The notes under the pieces: model-generated | What the model saw: only the letters and a program-made list of their open reading frames with translations | What the model was told of the DNA's origin: nothing | Database searches by the model: none | Shown here: piece after piece, positions 1 through 7,612 of the stretch | Position numbering within the stretch: position 1 is the stretch's first letter | Layout of the letters: every line of letters starts with the position of its first letter | Made by a program: the position numbers and the translations under genes | Assembly (NCBI GenBank): GCA_900546795.1 | Contig: UREG01000064.1 | Location: 1 to 9,588 of the forward strand | Reading direction: 5' to 3' | Source of the DNA: an uncultured Veillonellaceae bacterium | GTDB lineage: Bacteria > Bacillota > Negativicutes > Veillonellales > Megasphaeraceae | DNA: 9,588 nucleotides

Positions 1-621
1 GTACATGTAGATACAGTAGTTATTTCTACGCAGCATGCTCCGGAAGTTACTCGCGAACAGATCGAACGGGACATGATCGAATATGTAATCAAACCGATTC
101 TTGGCGAATTATATGATGAAAATACGAAACTGTTCATCAACCCAACCGGCCGTTTCGTTATTGGCGGTCCGCAGGGGGATGCTGGCTTGACTGGCCGTAA
201 AATTATCGTAGATACATATGGCGGTATGGCTCGGCATGGCGGCGGAGCATTTTCCGGTAAAGATCCTACAAAAGTAGACCGCTCTGCAGCGTATGCAGCT
301 CGTTATGTTGCTAAAAATATCGTTGCCGCTGGTCTGGCAGATAAATGCGAAATCCAGTTGGCATATGCGATCGGCGTAGCAAATCCGGTATCCATTTTTG
401 TTGATACTTTCGGCACAGGTAAAATTGCTGAAGAAGCAATCGTAGAATTGGTTAAAAAACATTTCGACCTTCGTCCGGCAGGCATTATCGAAATGTTGGA
501 TCTGCTCCGTCCGATTTATAAACAAACGGCAGCATACGGACATTTTGGCCGTCATGACGTAGACCTTCCATGGGAACATACGGATAAAGCAGACGTATTG
601 CGTAAAGAAGCCGGATTATAA
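1..621 (+). CDS. metK: S-adenosylmethionine synthetase, C-terminal part (5' truncated by window edge)
   Basis: Cytosolic enzyme that makes S-adenosylmethionine from methionine and ATP, the methyl donor used by the rsmB and rlmN products downstream. The frame is open from base 1 with no start, so about 206 C-terminal residues are present; the family is usually 380-400 residues, so roughly the first half lies outside the window. Visible family signatures, in fragment numbering: an STQH segment at 9-12, the glycine-rich GGPQGDAGLTGRK segment at 55-67, and the phosphate-binding GGGAFSGKD loop starting near residue 80. The C-terminal AAYGHFGR segment is also typical. The first in-frame ATG at 73 is internal, because the conserved STQH segment lies upstream of it. 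The gene ends with TAA at 619-621, about 20 bases before an intrinsic terminator, so it probably ends its own transcription unit. Identification is very secure. Confidence 0.97.
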   Translation, partial: VHVDTVVISTQHAPEVTREQIERDMIEYVIKPILGELYDENTKLFINPTGRFVIGGPQGDAGLTGRKIIVDTYGGMARHGGGAFSGKDPTKVDRSAAYAARYVAKNIVAAGLADKCEIQLAYAIGVANPVSIFVDTFGTGKIAEEAIVELVKKHFDLRPAGIIEMLDLLRPIYKQTAAYGHFGRHDVDLPWEHTDKADVLRKEAGL

Positions 622-627
622 TATAAT
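598..627 (+). promoter_or_regulatory. Possible sigma-A-like promoter at the metK/priA junction
   Basis: TTGCGT at 598-603 and TATAAT at 622-627 are separated by 18 bases. A second TATAAT overlaps at 617-622. If used, transcription would start near 634, just before the terminator hairpin at 641-669, so the RNA would have to read through that hairpin to reach priA. The region is AT-rich and overlaps the metK 3' end and stop codon, so a chance match is quite possible. This is inference from motif matches only. Confidence 0.25.
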
Positions 628-640
628 ATAGAGCATAGAG

Positions 641-675
641 AAAAAGGAGGCATTCATTGTCTCCTTTTTATTTTT
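641..675 (+). terminator. Intrinsic (rho-independent) terminator after metK
   Basis: AAAAAGGAG at 641-649 pairs perfectly with CTCCTTTTT at 661-669. The stem extends inward by a G-U, a C-G and an A-U pair to 652/658, giving about 12 base pairs and a five-base loop at 653-657. The 3' arm runs into TTTTTATTTTT ending at 675. The hairpin sits 20 bases after the metK stop and only 17 bases before the priA start codon. The fold and T-tract are seen directly; terminator activity is inferred. Confidence 0.88.
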
Positions 676-692
676 CATAGGGGAGAGATCGT

Positions 693-3053
693 ATGGCAGC
701 TCTGGTCGATATCATACTGAATGTAACAACAAAAAAATTTCGAACTCCGTTTACCTATCGACTGCCGGACGCGCTTGGCCATATAGGACCAGGATGGCGG
801 GTACTGGTTCCTTTTGGAACACGTTTAGAAGAAGGGATTATCGTAGGTTATCCATCGGAAACAGATTCGTCAATTGGTTTGAAAGATGTGGTGCGAGCCT
901 TAGATGATTATCCTATGTTTACACAAGAAATGCTCCATACCGCGGCTTGGATTGCTGATTATTACTGTTGTTCTATGGCAGATGCACTGCGTTTTTTTAT
1001 GATCCATAAAAAGGGTATCGAAATCAGAGAATGGGTACATATTCGGTGCTGGGAAGAGGCGAAGGAAATTTGTCCGGCGCTCATACAGCTCGCCGATGTA
1101 CGAGATACTGGCATTTTAAAAACCAAGTTCATCACATACTGTACTCCAGAAGAGTGGCATCGATTACTAAAAAGAGATGTGATTACGATAGAAAAGGAAG
1201 GGGTTCGCCGCAGTCAGGGCCGAATGGAATTCTGGGTTCAATTAACTGGAAAAGAATTGCCTGAAGGCTTTGAAAAGAAACGCCGGCAATATGCATTATA
1301 TCAATATTTAAAACAGCGGGGAGAAATGTCAGTATCTGCATTAAAGACAGACGGTTATTCTGCGGAACTGATACGGGAATTATGTAAAAGCGGCTTAGCA
1401 CAAAAAATAGAAAAGACCGTTTCTTTTTTTGAAGCAAAAGAATACATGCCGAAATGGGACTTAACCGCAGAACAAAATGCCGCCGTGCAGGAAGTCTGTT
1501 CCCGCATACAGTCCAAAACCTATTATCCCGCGCTGCTTTGGGGCGTTACGGGAAGCGGGAAAACAGAAGTCTATTTGCGGTGTACCAAACATGCTTTGGC
1601 AATGAAGCGGCAAGTGTTGATTCTAGTGCCGGAAATCGCATTGACCGGTCAGATCGTCCGAAGTTTTGCAGCGCATTTTGGAGATGAAGTCGTCATTATG
1701 CACAGTAAATTATCCAAAGGGGAGCGATACATGGCGCAGCTGCGCTTTAGAAACCGGGAAAGCCACATTTGTATAGGTACTCGCTCTGCGGTATTTATGC
1801 CTGCAATAGATTTAGGGCTGATTATTATCGATGAAGAGCACGATCCTTCGTATCGGCAGGAAGAAAGTCCGTTTTATCATGCACGGAATGTAGCACTGAA
1901 ACGCGCGCAGGAATTTTCCTGTCCTGTTTTAATGGGCACAGCGACGCCAACTGTAGAAAGTTACTATAAAGCTTCCCAAGGGGAATATGCGCTGCTTACC
2001 ATGCCGTACCGGATTGCCAAAAGACCGCTTCCGCATGTGCATATTGCAGATATGAGAGAAGAATTAGCTCGCGGAAATCGTTCTGTACTTTCGGATCTTT
2101 TGTATGAAAAAATAGAAGAGGCCCTAAAGAACAGACATCAAATCATTATATTGCTGAACCGGAGAGGGTTCTCTACTTTTGTAATGTGCCGAAAATGCGG
2201 ATATACAGTGAAATGTGATCAGTGTGAAGTGCCCATGGTATATCATCGAAAAGCAGAACGGCTGAAATGCCATTACTGCGAAGCAGAAAAAGCCATTCCT
2301 ACGGTGTGTCCCGCTTGCGGCAGTTTCTATATAAAATACTTTGGCAGCGGTACCGAAAAAGCGGAAGAGATGATACGCAAATTATTTCCTGCTGCTCGTG
2401 TGGTGCGGCTCGATCAAGATACGGCAAGCAAAAAATATGAAGGGGAACGGATCATGGCAGCCTTTGCGGCACATCAGTATGATATTTTGTTGGGCACGCA
2501 GATGGTGGCAAAAGGACATGATATCCCAAATGTTACTGTCGTAGGCATACTGTCGGCCGATTCTTCTTTGAACCTGCCGATGTATACTGCATCGGAGCGG
2601 ACTTTTGGCCTGCTGACTCAGGCTGCCGGCAGAGCCGGACGCGGCAAATATCCAGGAGAAGTGATCATTCAAACATATGTACCGGAACATGAAACGATTC
2701 TTGCCAGCCAAAAGCAGGACTTCTTGGCATTTTATACTAGCGAGATAGCCTATCGAAAAGGATTAGGATATCCGCCGTTCACCTCTCTTTTGCGTATCCG
2801 GGGAATTAGTCCGGAAGAAAGCGAAGTAATTCATTCGCTGACACAGATCTATAATTTGTTGAAACCAGTCTGCGAAATTTGTCATGCAGAAATAACACCT
2901 CCGTTTCCAGAAGCCATTTCCCGAATTCGGGGACAATACAGATACTCGCTTGTAATCAAAGGGACTGCGCTGGACTCGGTGAAAAATATAATAAAAAAAG
3001 AGCCAAGTTTTTATAAAACTGGTATAATAGTAGAGATAGATTCGATTGTATGA
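693..3053 (+). CDS. priA: Primosomal protein N', replication restart helicase PriA
   Basis: Superfamily 2 3'-to-5' DNA helicase that recognises stalled forks and starts reassembly of the replication machinery. At 786 residues it has the usual full length. The N-terminal fork-binding domain occupies about residues 1-110 (start VDIILNVTTKKFRTPFTYRLP). The helicase core carries Walker A GVTGSGKT at 284-291, DEEH at 380-383, GTATPT at 415-420, GTQMVAKGHD at 601-610 and AAGRAGR at 644-650. Eight zinc-binding cysteines are intact at 499, 502, 508, 511, 526, 529, 539 and 542. The ATG start at 693 follows AGGGGAG at 679-685 with 7-base spacing, and the N-terminus aligns with family expectation. It is the first gene after the metK terminator and begins the long collinear cluster; its stop lies 14 bases before the def start. 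No missing motif or frameshift seen. Confidence 0.97.
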   Translation: MAALVDIILNVTTKKFRTPFTYRLPDALGHIGPGWRVLVPFGTRLEEGIIVGYPSETDSSIGLKDVVRALDDYPMFTQEMLHTAAWIADYYCCSMADALRFFMIHKKGIEIREWVHIRCWEEAKEICPALIQLADVRDTGILKTKFITYCTPEEWHRLLKRDVITIEKEGVRRSQGRMEFWVQLTGKELPEGFEKKRRQYALYQYLKQRGEMSVSALKTDGYSAELIRELCKSGLAQKIEKTVSFFEAKEYMPKWDLTAEQNAAVQEVCSRIQSKTYYPALLWGVTGSGKTEVYLRCTKHALAMKRQVLILVPEIALTGQIVRSFAAHFGDEVVIMHSKLSKGERYMAQLRFRNRESHICIGTRSAVFMPAIDLGLIIIDEEHDPSYRQEESPFYHARNVALKRAQEFSCPVLMGTATPTVESYYKASQGEYALLTMPYRIAKRPLPHVHIADMREELARGNRSVLSDLLYEKIEEALKNRHQIIILLNRRGFSTFVMCRKCGYTVKCDQCEVPMVYHRKAERLKCHYCEAEKAIPTVCPACGSFYIKYFGSGTEKAEEMIRKLFPAARVVRLDQDTASKKYEGERIMAAFAAHQYDILLGTQMVAKGHDIPNVTVVGILSADSSLNLPMYTASERTFGLLTQAAGRAGRGKYPGEVIIQTYVPEHETILASQKQDFLAFYTSEIAYRKGLGYPPFTSLLRIRGISPEESEVIHSLTQIYNLLKPVCEICHAEITPPFPEAISRIRGQYRYSLVIKGTALDSVKNIIKKEPSFYKTGIIVEIDSIV
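3020..3028 (+). promoter_or_regulatory. Putative extended -10 promoter for def inside the end of priA
   Basis: TGGTATAAT at 3020-3028 is a perfect TGn plus TATAAT extended -10 element. It lies 39 bases upstream of the def ATG, within the last codons of priA. No good -35 hexamer is visible about 17 bases upstream, but extended -10 promoters can work without one. A start near 3034-3036 would give a leader of roughly 30 bases containing the strong def ribosome site. It could let def-fmt and downstream genes be expressed independently of priA. Motif match only; the same bases encode priA residues, so coincidence cannot be excluded. Confidence 0.45.
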
Positions 3054-3055
3054 GG

Positions 3056-3061
3056 AAGGAG
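3056..3061 (+). promoter_or_regulatory. Ribosome binding site fixing the def start
   Basis: AAGGAG lies 6 bases before the ATG at 3068. An earlier in-frame ATG at 3050, overlapping the priA stop, has no comparable site and would add six residues before the usual MAVLKV-type N-terminus. The downstream ATG is therefore chosen as the def start. Confidence 0.85.
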
Positions 3062-3067
3062 ATTCCA

Positions 3068-3526
3068 ATGGCAGTATTAAAAGTCATTACAGCCGGCGAT
3101 CCTGTTTTGAAAGCAGCGGCCGAACCGGTAGAAAAAGTAACAAAAGAAATAAAAAAATTATTAGATAACATGGCTGAAACCATGTATGCACAGGAAGGCG
3201 TTGGATTAGCCGCACCACAGATCAACGTTTCAAAACAAATTGTGGTCATTGATGATGGCAACGGTTTGATCGAACTGATTAATCCGGAAATCATCGAAGC
3301 TTCCGGCTCTGTCATGGGGACGGAAGGCTGTCTGAGTGTTCCCGGATTGTTCGGGGAAGTGAATCGATATGAAAAGCTCGTTGTAAAAGCATTGAATCGT
3401 CAGGGAAAAAAGATAGTTTACCGGCCTGAAGGATTTTTAGCCCGCATATTTCAGCATGAAATCGACCATTTAAAAGGAATTCTTTTTATTGAGAAAGCAG
3501 AAAACCTGCATAAAGTGGAGGCATAA
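3068..3526 (+). CDS. def: Peptide deformylase
   Basis: Cytosolic metalloenzyme that removes the N-formyl group from nascent proteins, reversing the modification added by the neighbouring fmt product. The 152-residue protein has all three family motifs: GVGLAAPQ at 44-51, EGCLS at 86-90 and QHEIDH at 129-134. The metal ligands are Cys88, His130 and His134, and Glu131 is the catalytic acid/base. The short form with a compact C-terminus and the EGCLS motif resembles type 1 deformylases. The start at 3068 is set by a strong AAGGAG site, 14 bases after the priA stop. The TAA stop overlaps the fmt ATG by one base (TAATG), so the pair is likely translationally coupled. Catalytic residues are complete, so an active enzyme is expected. 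Confidence 0.97.
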   Translation: MAVLKVITAGDPVLKAAAEPVEKVTKEIKKLLDNMAETMYAQEGVGLAAPQINVSKQIVVIDDGNGLIELINPEIIEASGSVMGTEGCLSVPGLFGEVNRYEKLVVKALNRQGKKIVYRPEGFLARIFQHEIDHLKGILFIEKAENLHKVEA

Positions 3527-4461
3527 TGAAACGATTGCGTATAGTGTTTATGGGGACGCCCGATTTTTCTGTTCCCACCTTGCAAAAGCTGCATGAAAGC
3601 GAACACGAAATCGTCGGCGTAGTCACGCAGCCGGACAAACAACGAGGAAGAGGGAAAAAAGTATCCTATTCGCCGGTAAAAGAATACGCGCTGCAGGAGA
3701 ATCTTCCCGTCTATCAGCCGGAAAGCGTAAAGAGCGAAAAATTTATGGAGACGCTGCGTGCGTTAAATCCCGATATATTAGTCGTTATTGCCTATGGCAA
3801 AATACTTCCGGAAGCTGTCCTGAATTATCCTAAGTACGGCGCCGTCAATGTTCATGCTTCGCTGCTGCCTAAATACCGCGGTGCTGCGCCGATTCATTGG
3901 GCGATCCTCAATGGCGATAAAGAGGCCGGCGTAACCATCATGCAAATGGATATCGGAATGGATACAGGAGATATGCTGCTGACCGCGGCAATTCCTGTTG
4001 AGCCGGACGAAACCACCGGCAGTTTATTCGAAAAACTCAGCGTTTTGGGGGCGCAAACATTGCTGACCGTCCTTAGCGATATAGAAACTTATCGGGGAAA
4101 ACGCGTTTCTCAAGATGAAAGGGAAGCAACTTATGCACAAAAGATCACCAAAGATATGGGGCATATCGATTGGACCTGCAGTGCAGAAGAGATAGAACGG
4201 TATACCAGAGGGCTCGCGCCAGCTCCTGGAATGTATACAACGGTCGGCGGACAGCGTCTTAAAATTTGGAAAGCCACCGTATGCGGCAATCAATCTGGCG
4301 CACCGGGAGAAGTATTGCGTGTGGGAAAAAAATCATTTCTGGTGGCCTGCGGGAACGGATCATTGGAAGTTTTGGAAGTACAGCCAGAAAGCCGTAAACG
4401 ATTGACTTGTACTGAATACTTGCAGCAGGCTCCATTTGCAGCAGGAGATATCCTGGGATGA
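3526..4461 (+). CDS. fmt: Methionyl-tRNA formyltransferase
   Basis: Transfers a formyl group from 10-formyltetrahydrofolate to methionyl-initiator tRNA, allowing bacterial translation initiation. The 311-residue length is normal. The N-terminal Rossmann-type domain starts RIVFMGTPDFSVPTL. The catalytic triad is present as Asn108 and His110 (NVHASLLPKYRGAAPI region) and Asp146 (GMDTGD). The C-terminal OB-fold-like tRNA-binding domain covers about 205-311. In the segment joining the domains, the usual NPWPGA-like loop reads APAPGM at 231-236, a modest departure from the family norm. The start overlaps the def stop by one base and is preceded by GGAGG at 3517-3521 with a short 4-base spacing. 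The TGA stop overlaps the next ATG by four bases (ATGA). Together def and fmt form the standard formylation cassette. Confidence 0.96.
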   Translation: MKRLRIVFMGTPDFSVPTLQKLHESEHEIVGVVTQPDKQRGRGKKVSYSPVKEYALQENLPVYQPESVKSEKFMETLRALNPDILVVIAYGKILPEAVLNYPKYGAVNVHASLLPKYRGAAPIHWAILNGDKEAGVTIMQMDIGMDTGDMLLTAAIPVEPDETTGSLFEKLSVLGAQTLLTVLSDIETYRGKRVSQDEREATYAQKITKDMGHIDWTCSAEEIERYTRGLAPAPGMYTTVGGQRLKIWKATVCGNQSGAPGEVLRVGKKSFLVACGNGSLEVLEVQPESRKRLTCTEYLQQAPFAAGDILG

Positions 4462-5258
4462 CAGTAACAGAACGGCTGAAACGAAATACAGAAAGCTATC
4501 TTCATTTTCTTTTTATTCGAGCGATTAGTACGCTGGTGCTGTGCTTTGTGTTGTGGGGGCTATATCTGCTCCTTTTGCCGGGAGTAGAGTTGTATTTTTC
4601 GAGCGCCGTTCCCGTTATGACGGCAGCAACGGTTATCACTATTCTGCTTATCGTATTGACAGAGATCAGTTTAGCGCTGCTTGCATTTGGGAATGGTGTA
4701 TTTCCAAAAAAATATAGTGCTTGGCTGGGGATATACTTAGAAAAAACGCTGCCTCTTATTTATGGAGTCGGCCGTATATTAGGGATTTCTAAATCGCAAA
4801 TGATGATATACTGTGTCCGTTTTCTAAATCGGATTACAGTCATGCAGCGAGTACAAGTACCGCCGGACCGCCTTCTTTTGCTTACGCCGCATTGTTTGCA
4901 GCATGATACTTGCCCATTTAAAGTTACCCGCGATGTAAATAACTGCCATCAATGCGGTAAATGCCAGGTAGGCGATCTGCTTGCACTGAGCCGGACGTAC
5001 GGCGTTCCCTTTTTAGTAGTTACCGGCGGAACATTGGCTCGTCAAATGGTCGCCAAAGTACGTCCTAAAGCCGTCATTGCCATTGCCTGCGAACGGGATC
5101 TGATGAGCGGTATGCAGGACGTGTTTCCTGTTCCCGTAATTGGGCTGTTGAATGAGCGGCCGTTTGGCCCTTGCTTCAATACGCGTATAGACGTAGAAGC
5201 CGTCGAAGAAATGATTGTATTTTTTACCAAAGGAGTGTCTCCGCATGAATGTGCGTGA
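4458..5258 (+). CDS. DUF116 family protein: N-terminal membrane segments plus conserved cysteine domain, function unknown
   Basis: 266-residue protein matching the DUF116 family by its fmt-rsmB location, hydrophobic N-terminus and cysteine pattern; no function has been established for the family to my knowledge. Two hydrophobic stretches at about 17-41 and 48-79 are probable membrane helices. The soluble C-terminal part (about 130-260) carries seven cysteines, Cys146, 152, 163, 166, 169, 211 and 239. Three of these form a tight CHQCGKC cluster at 163-169, and the first two lie in PHCLQHDTCPF. Such a set could hold an iron-sulfur cluster or other metal, but this is inference. A GTLARQ segment at 191-196 and a following hydrophobic strand suggest an alpha/beta fold. 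Start ATG overlaps fmt by 4 bases and is preceded by AGGAG at 4443-4447. Its 3' end overlaps rsmB by 14 bases, so expression is tied to translation genes. Confidence 0.85.
   Translation: MTVTERLKRNTESYLHFLFIRAISTLVLCFVLWGLYLLLLPGVELYFSSAVPVMTAATVITILLIVLTEISLALLAFGNGVFPKKYSAWLGIYLEKTLPLIYGVGRILGISKSQMMIYCVRFLNRITVMQRVQVPPDRLLLLTPHCLQHDTCPFKVTRDVNNCHQCGKCQVGDLLALSRTYGVPFLVVTGGTLARQMVAKVRPKAVIAIACERDLMSGMQDVFPVPVIGLLNERPFGPCFNTRIDVEAVEEMIVFFTKGVSPHECA
5231..5235 (+). promoter_or_regulatory. Ribosome binding site fixing the rsmB start
   Basis: AGGAG sits 9 bases before the ATG at 5245. An upstream in-frame ATG at 5215 would add ten residues that do not look like the family N-terminus and would lengthen the overlap with the DUF116 gene. 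The site lies inside the DUF116 coding sequence, consistent with translational coupling. Confidence 0.8.
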
Positions 5259-6573
5259 ACTTGCTTTCGAAAGCATTAAAAAGATAATAGCTGGCGGCGC
5301 TTACAGTAACTTAGTAGTGGCCTCGGCTATAAAAAAACAGCATTTGCCGGAACAGGAACGGCGTTTTTTTACAGAATTAGTATATGGGGTTACGCGTCAG
5401 CAAAATTATTTAGATTGGCTTATTGGAAAAGTCAGCAGACCGGGGATGAAGATCCAGCTGCAGTGCCGAATTATTTTATATTTAGGTTTGTATCAGATCT
5501 TTTGCTTAAATGGAATTCCTGAATCCGCTGCCTGCAATGAATCGGTTAAGCTTGCAAAAAAATATGGCAATCCGGGTATGGCCAAATTTGTGAATGCAGT
5601 ACTGCGCAGCAGTATTCGCCGGCGGCAGGAGCTTCAAATCCCTTCAGAAGAAGAGGATATCGCACTTCATTTGGCTCTTGTATATCATCAGCCGCTTTGG
5701 CTAATCAAAAAATGGATACGAGAATACGGAGTGAAAGATGCTAAATGCATGGGGCAATATTTCGATGAAAAACCGCCGCTCTGCGTTCGTGTCAATACTT
5801 TAAAAACAGATGTTCATTCAGTAAAAGAAAGTCTGACAAAGAAAGGTATTTTGGCCGAAGAAGGAAAACATGCACCGGAGGCTCTGTATCTGAAAAATGT
5901 TCCTAATTTGCAGGAAGTATCGGAAATCCAAGAAGGATTTATTCAAGTACAGGAAGAAGTATCTATGCTGGCAGTACAAGCATTGGATCCACAACCGGGA
6001 GAAATCATAATGGATATGTGCGCGGCACCGGGCGGAAAAACGACGCACATAGCGGCGCGAATGCAAAATCAAGGGAAAGTGTACGCTTTTGATATCCACG
6101 AACATAAATTAGCTTTAATCCGAGAAAATGCAATGCGGCTGGGAATTTCGATTATCGATGCGGCGCAAGGCGATGCATCCAGCATGATGGAGACGTTCAA
6201 GGAAAAGGCCGACCGGGTTTTGATCGATGCGCCTTGTTCCGGGCTGGGAATTCTGCGCCGAAAACCGGATCTTCGCTGGCGAAGAACGGAAAAAGACCTG
6301 AAAAACTTTCCTCCTGTTCAGCTGGCTATTTTAGAAGCTGGCGCTTCTTATGTAAAGCCGGGTGGAGTTTTAGTATACAGTACTTGTACGATGAACGCGG
6401 CAGAAAACGAAGAAGTTGTGCGCACATTTTTAAACGCGCACCCAGAATACGCGTTAGCCGATATGAGCGGCCTTCTCCCAGATTTGGTTCAAAAAGAGAA
6501 AATGCTTCAGCTCTTGCCGCAAGTGCATCAGATGGATGGATTTTTTATCGCCCGTTTGCAAAAAATAAACTAA
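5245..6573 (+). CDS. rsmB: 16S rRNA (cytosine-967-C5)-methyltransferase RsmB (Sun/Fmu)
   Basis: SAM-dependent enzyme that methylates C5 of cytosine 967 in 16S rRNA. The 442-residue product has the two-part family layout: an N-terminal NusB-like RNA-binding domain (about 1-140, beginning NVRELAFESIKKI) and a C-terminal Rossmann methyltransferase domain. SAM-binding DMCAAPGGKT is at 257-266. The two cysteines of m5C chemistry are present, Cys331 in DAPCSG (328-333) and Cys381 in STCT (379-382). A DGFF segment near the C-terminus (431-434) is also typical. The start at 5245 is set by AGGAG at 5231-5235 and overlaps the DUF116 gene by 14 bases. rlmN follows after 10 bases. The fusion with the NusB-like domain separates it from RsmF-type and other m5C methyltransferases, so the RsmB assignment is strong. 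Confidence 0.95.
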   Translation: MNVRELAFESIKKIIAGGAYSNLVVASAIKKQHLPEQERRFFTELVYGVTRQQNYLDWLIGKVSRPGMKIQLQCRIILYLGLYQIFCLNGIPESAACNESVKLAKKYGNPGMAKFVNAVLRSSIRRRQELQIPSEEEDIALHLALVYHQPLWLIKKWIREYGVKDAKCMGQYFDEKPPLCVRVNTLKTDVHSVKESLTKKGILAEEGKHAPEALYLKNVPNLQEVSEIQEGFIQVQEEVSMLAVQALDPQPGEIIMDMCAAPGGKTTHIAARMQNQGKVYAFDIHEHKLALIRENAMRLGISIIDAAQGDASSMMETFKEKADRVLIDAPCSGLGILRRKPDLRWRRTEKDLKNFPPVQLAILEAGASYVKPGGVLVYSTCTMNAAENEEVVRTFLNAHPEYALADMSGLLPDLVQKEKMLQLLPQVHQMDGFFIARLQKIN

Positions 6574-6583
6574 GGAGCTGTAT

Positions 6584-7612
6584 ATGAATATTTTGGATAT
6601 GACAAAACCGGAATTGGAACGGCAGCTTACGGCTATGGGAATCCAACGATTTCGGGCAGATCAGATATATCATCATATTTACAAAGAAAAAACATTTTCT
6701 GTATCGCAGATGCTGAATTTATCAAAAGCAACGATACGTTTGTTGGAAAATCAAAACATCGATGTTGAAATGCCGACTATTTTAGCCAAACAATCATCGG
6801 CCGATGGAAATACTATAAAACTTTTGCTGGAGTTAGAAGATGGGCATACGGTAGAAACCGTATTGATGAAACATACGTACGGCAATTCTGTTTGTGTTTC
6901 CAGTCAGGTAGGCTGTGCGATGGGGTGTGAATTTTGCGCCTCAACCAAAAATGGCTTCATTCGTAATTTAACGAGCGGCGAAATGGTCGCGCAGCTGCTG
7001 GCATTTAAATATGAGGGGATTAAAGCCATTCATTCTGTCGTCATCATGGGAACAGGAGAACCGCTTCTGAACTATGATAATGTACTGCATTTTATTCATC
7101 ACATCCATCAAAAGGAAAGCTTTAACTTAGGCTACCGCCGCATCACCTTGTCCACGTCAGGAATTATTCCGGGGATTTATCAGCTTGCAGAAGAAAATAT
7201 TCCGATTACACTGGCTATCTCCCTGCATGCGCCGTTTGCAGAACTGCGTTCCCGACTTATGCCAATCAATAAAACGTTTGGTGTAGAAGCAGTGATTGCT
7301 GCAGCCGATCATTATTTTGAAGCTACATGCAGAAAAATAACCTATGAATATATTCTCATTCAAGGGGTAACCTGCACGAAAGCTTGTGCTGAAAAACTCG
7401 CTTCTTTATTAGCGGGGAAAAACTGCAATGTAAATTTGATTCCTATTAACGCAACAAAAGAAGCCGATTTAAAACGGCCGTCAGAAAAGGAAATTGATGC
7501 ATTTGAAGGCTATCTGAAAGAGCAGGGCATCAATACAGTTCTGCGCCGCGAGATGGGCAGCGATATTCAGGCAGCCTGCGGTCAGCTTCGCATACAGCAT
7601 GGAAAAGATTGA
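6584..7612 (+). CDS. rlmN: Dual-specificity 23S rRNA A2503 / tRNA A37 C2-methyltransferase RlmN
   Basis: Radical SAM enzyme that adds a methyl group to carbon 2 of A2503 in 23S rRNA and, in studied homologues, A37 of some tRNAs. The 342-residue length is typical. The 4Fe-4S cluster motif CxxxCxxC is at Cys111, Cys115 and Cys118. The two cysteines needed for ping-pong methyl transfer are both visible: Cys104 in the VCVSSQVGC segment (matching E. coli Cys118) and Cys332 in AACGQL (matching Cys355). GTGEPLLNYDNV begins at 156, the SAM-binding GEP region. The intact RlmN-type pattern argues against Cfr, though Cfr shares these cysteines, so the housekeeping context carries part of this call. The ATG follows AAGGAG at 6572-6577 with 6-base spacing, which overlaps the rsmB stop. 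Confidence 0.95.
   Translation: MNILDMTKPELERQLTAMGIQRFRADQIYHHIYKEKTFSVSQMLNLSKATIRLLENQNIDVEMPTILAKQSSADGNTIKLLLELEDGHTVETVLMKHTYGNSVCVSSQVGCAMGCEFCASTKNGFIRNLTSGEMVAQLLAFKYEGIKAIHSVVIMGTGEPLLNYDNVLHFIHHIHQKESFNLGYRRITLSTSGIIPGIYQLAEENIPITLAISLHAPFAELRSRLMPINKTFGVEAVIAAADHYFEATCRKITYEYILIQGVTCTKACAEKLASLLAGKNCNVNLIPINATKEADLKRPSEKEIDAFEGYLKEQGINTVLRREMGSDIQAACGQLRIQHGKD

Noticed and set aside
109..579. Long antisense open frame (156 codons) opposite metK
   Set aside because: Lies wholly within conserved metK coding sequence, has no ribosome site or recognisable domain, and reads as a cysteine-rich shadow of the real gene.
2993..2999. Run of seven A residues near the end of priA as a possible slippage or frameshift site
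   Set aside because: The priA frame continues normally through it to a family-like C-terminus, and no stimulating structure or alternative extended frame was evident.
3050..3067. Upstream ATG for def overlapping the priA stop
   Set aside because: It has no ribosome site, and the six added residues do not fit the family N-terminus; the ATG at 3068 has a strong AAGGAG.
2956..3315. 119-codon antisense frame across the priA/def junction
   Set aside because: Spans two well-supported genes on the opposite strand. Its hydrophobic composition comes from the reverse complement of def, and no ribosome site was seen.
6234..6587. 117-codon plus-strand frame inside the 3' end of rsmB
   Set aside because: It overlaps the essential catalytic part of rsmB in another frame, has an arginine/serine-rich composition typical of shadows, and shows no family motif.
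6584..7612. Possible Cfr-type resistance methyltransferase instead of RlmN
   Set aside because: The gene sits in a housekeeping translation cluster with no mobile-element traces, and its length and motifs fit RlmN.
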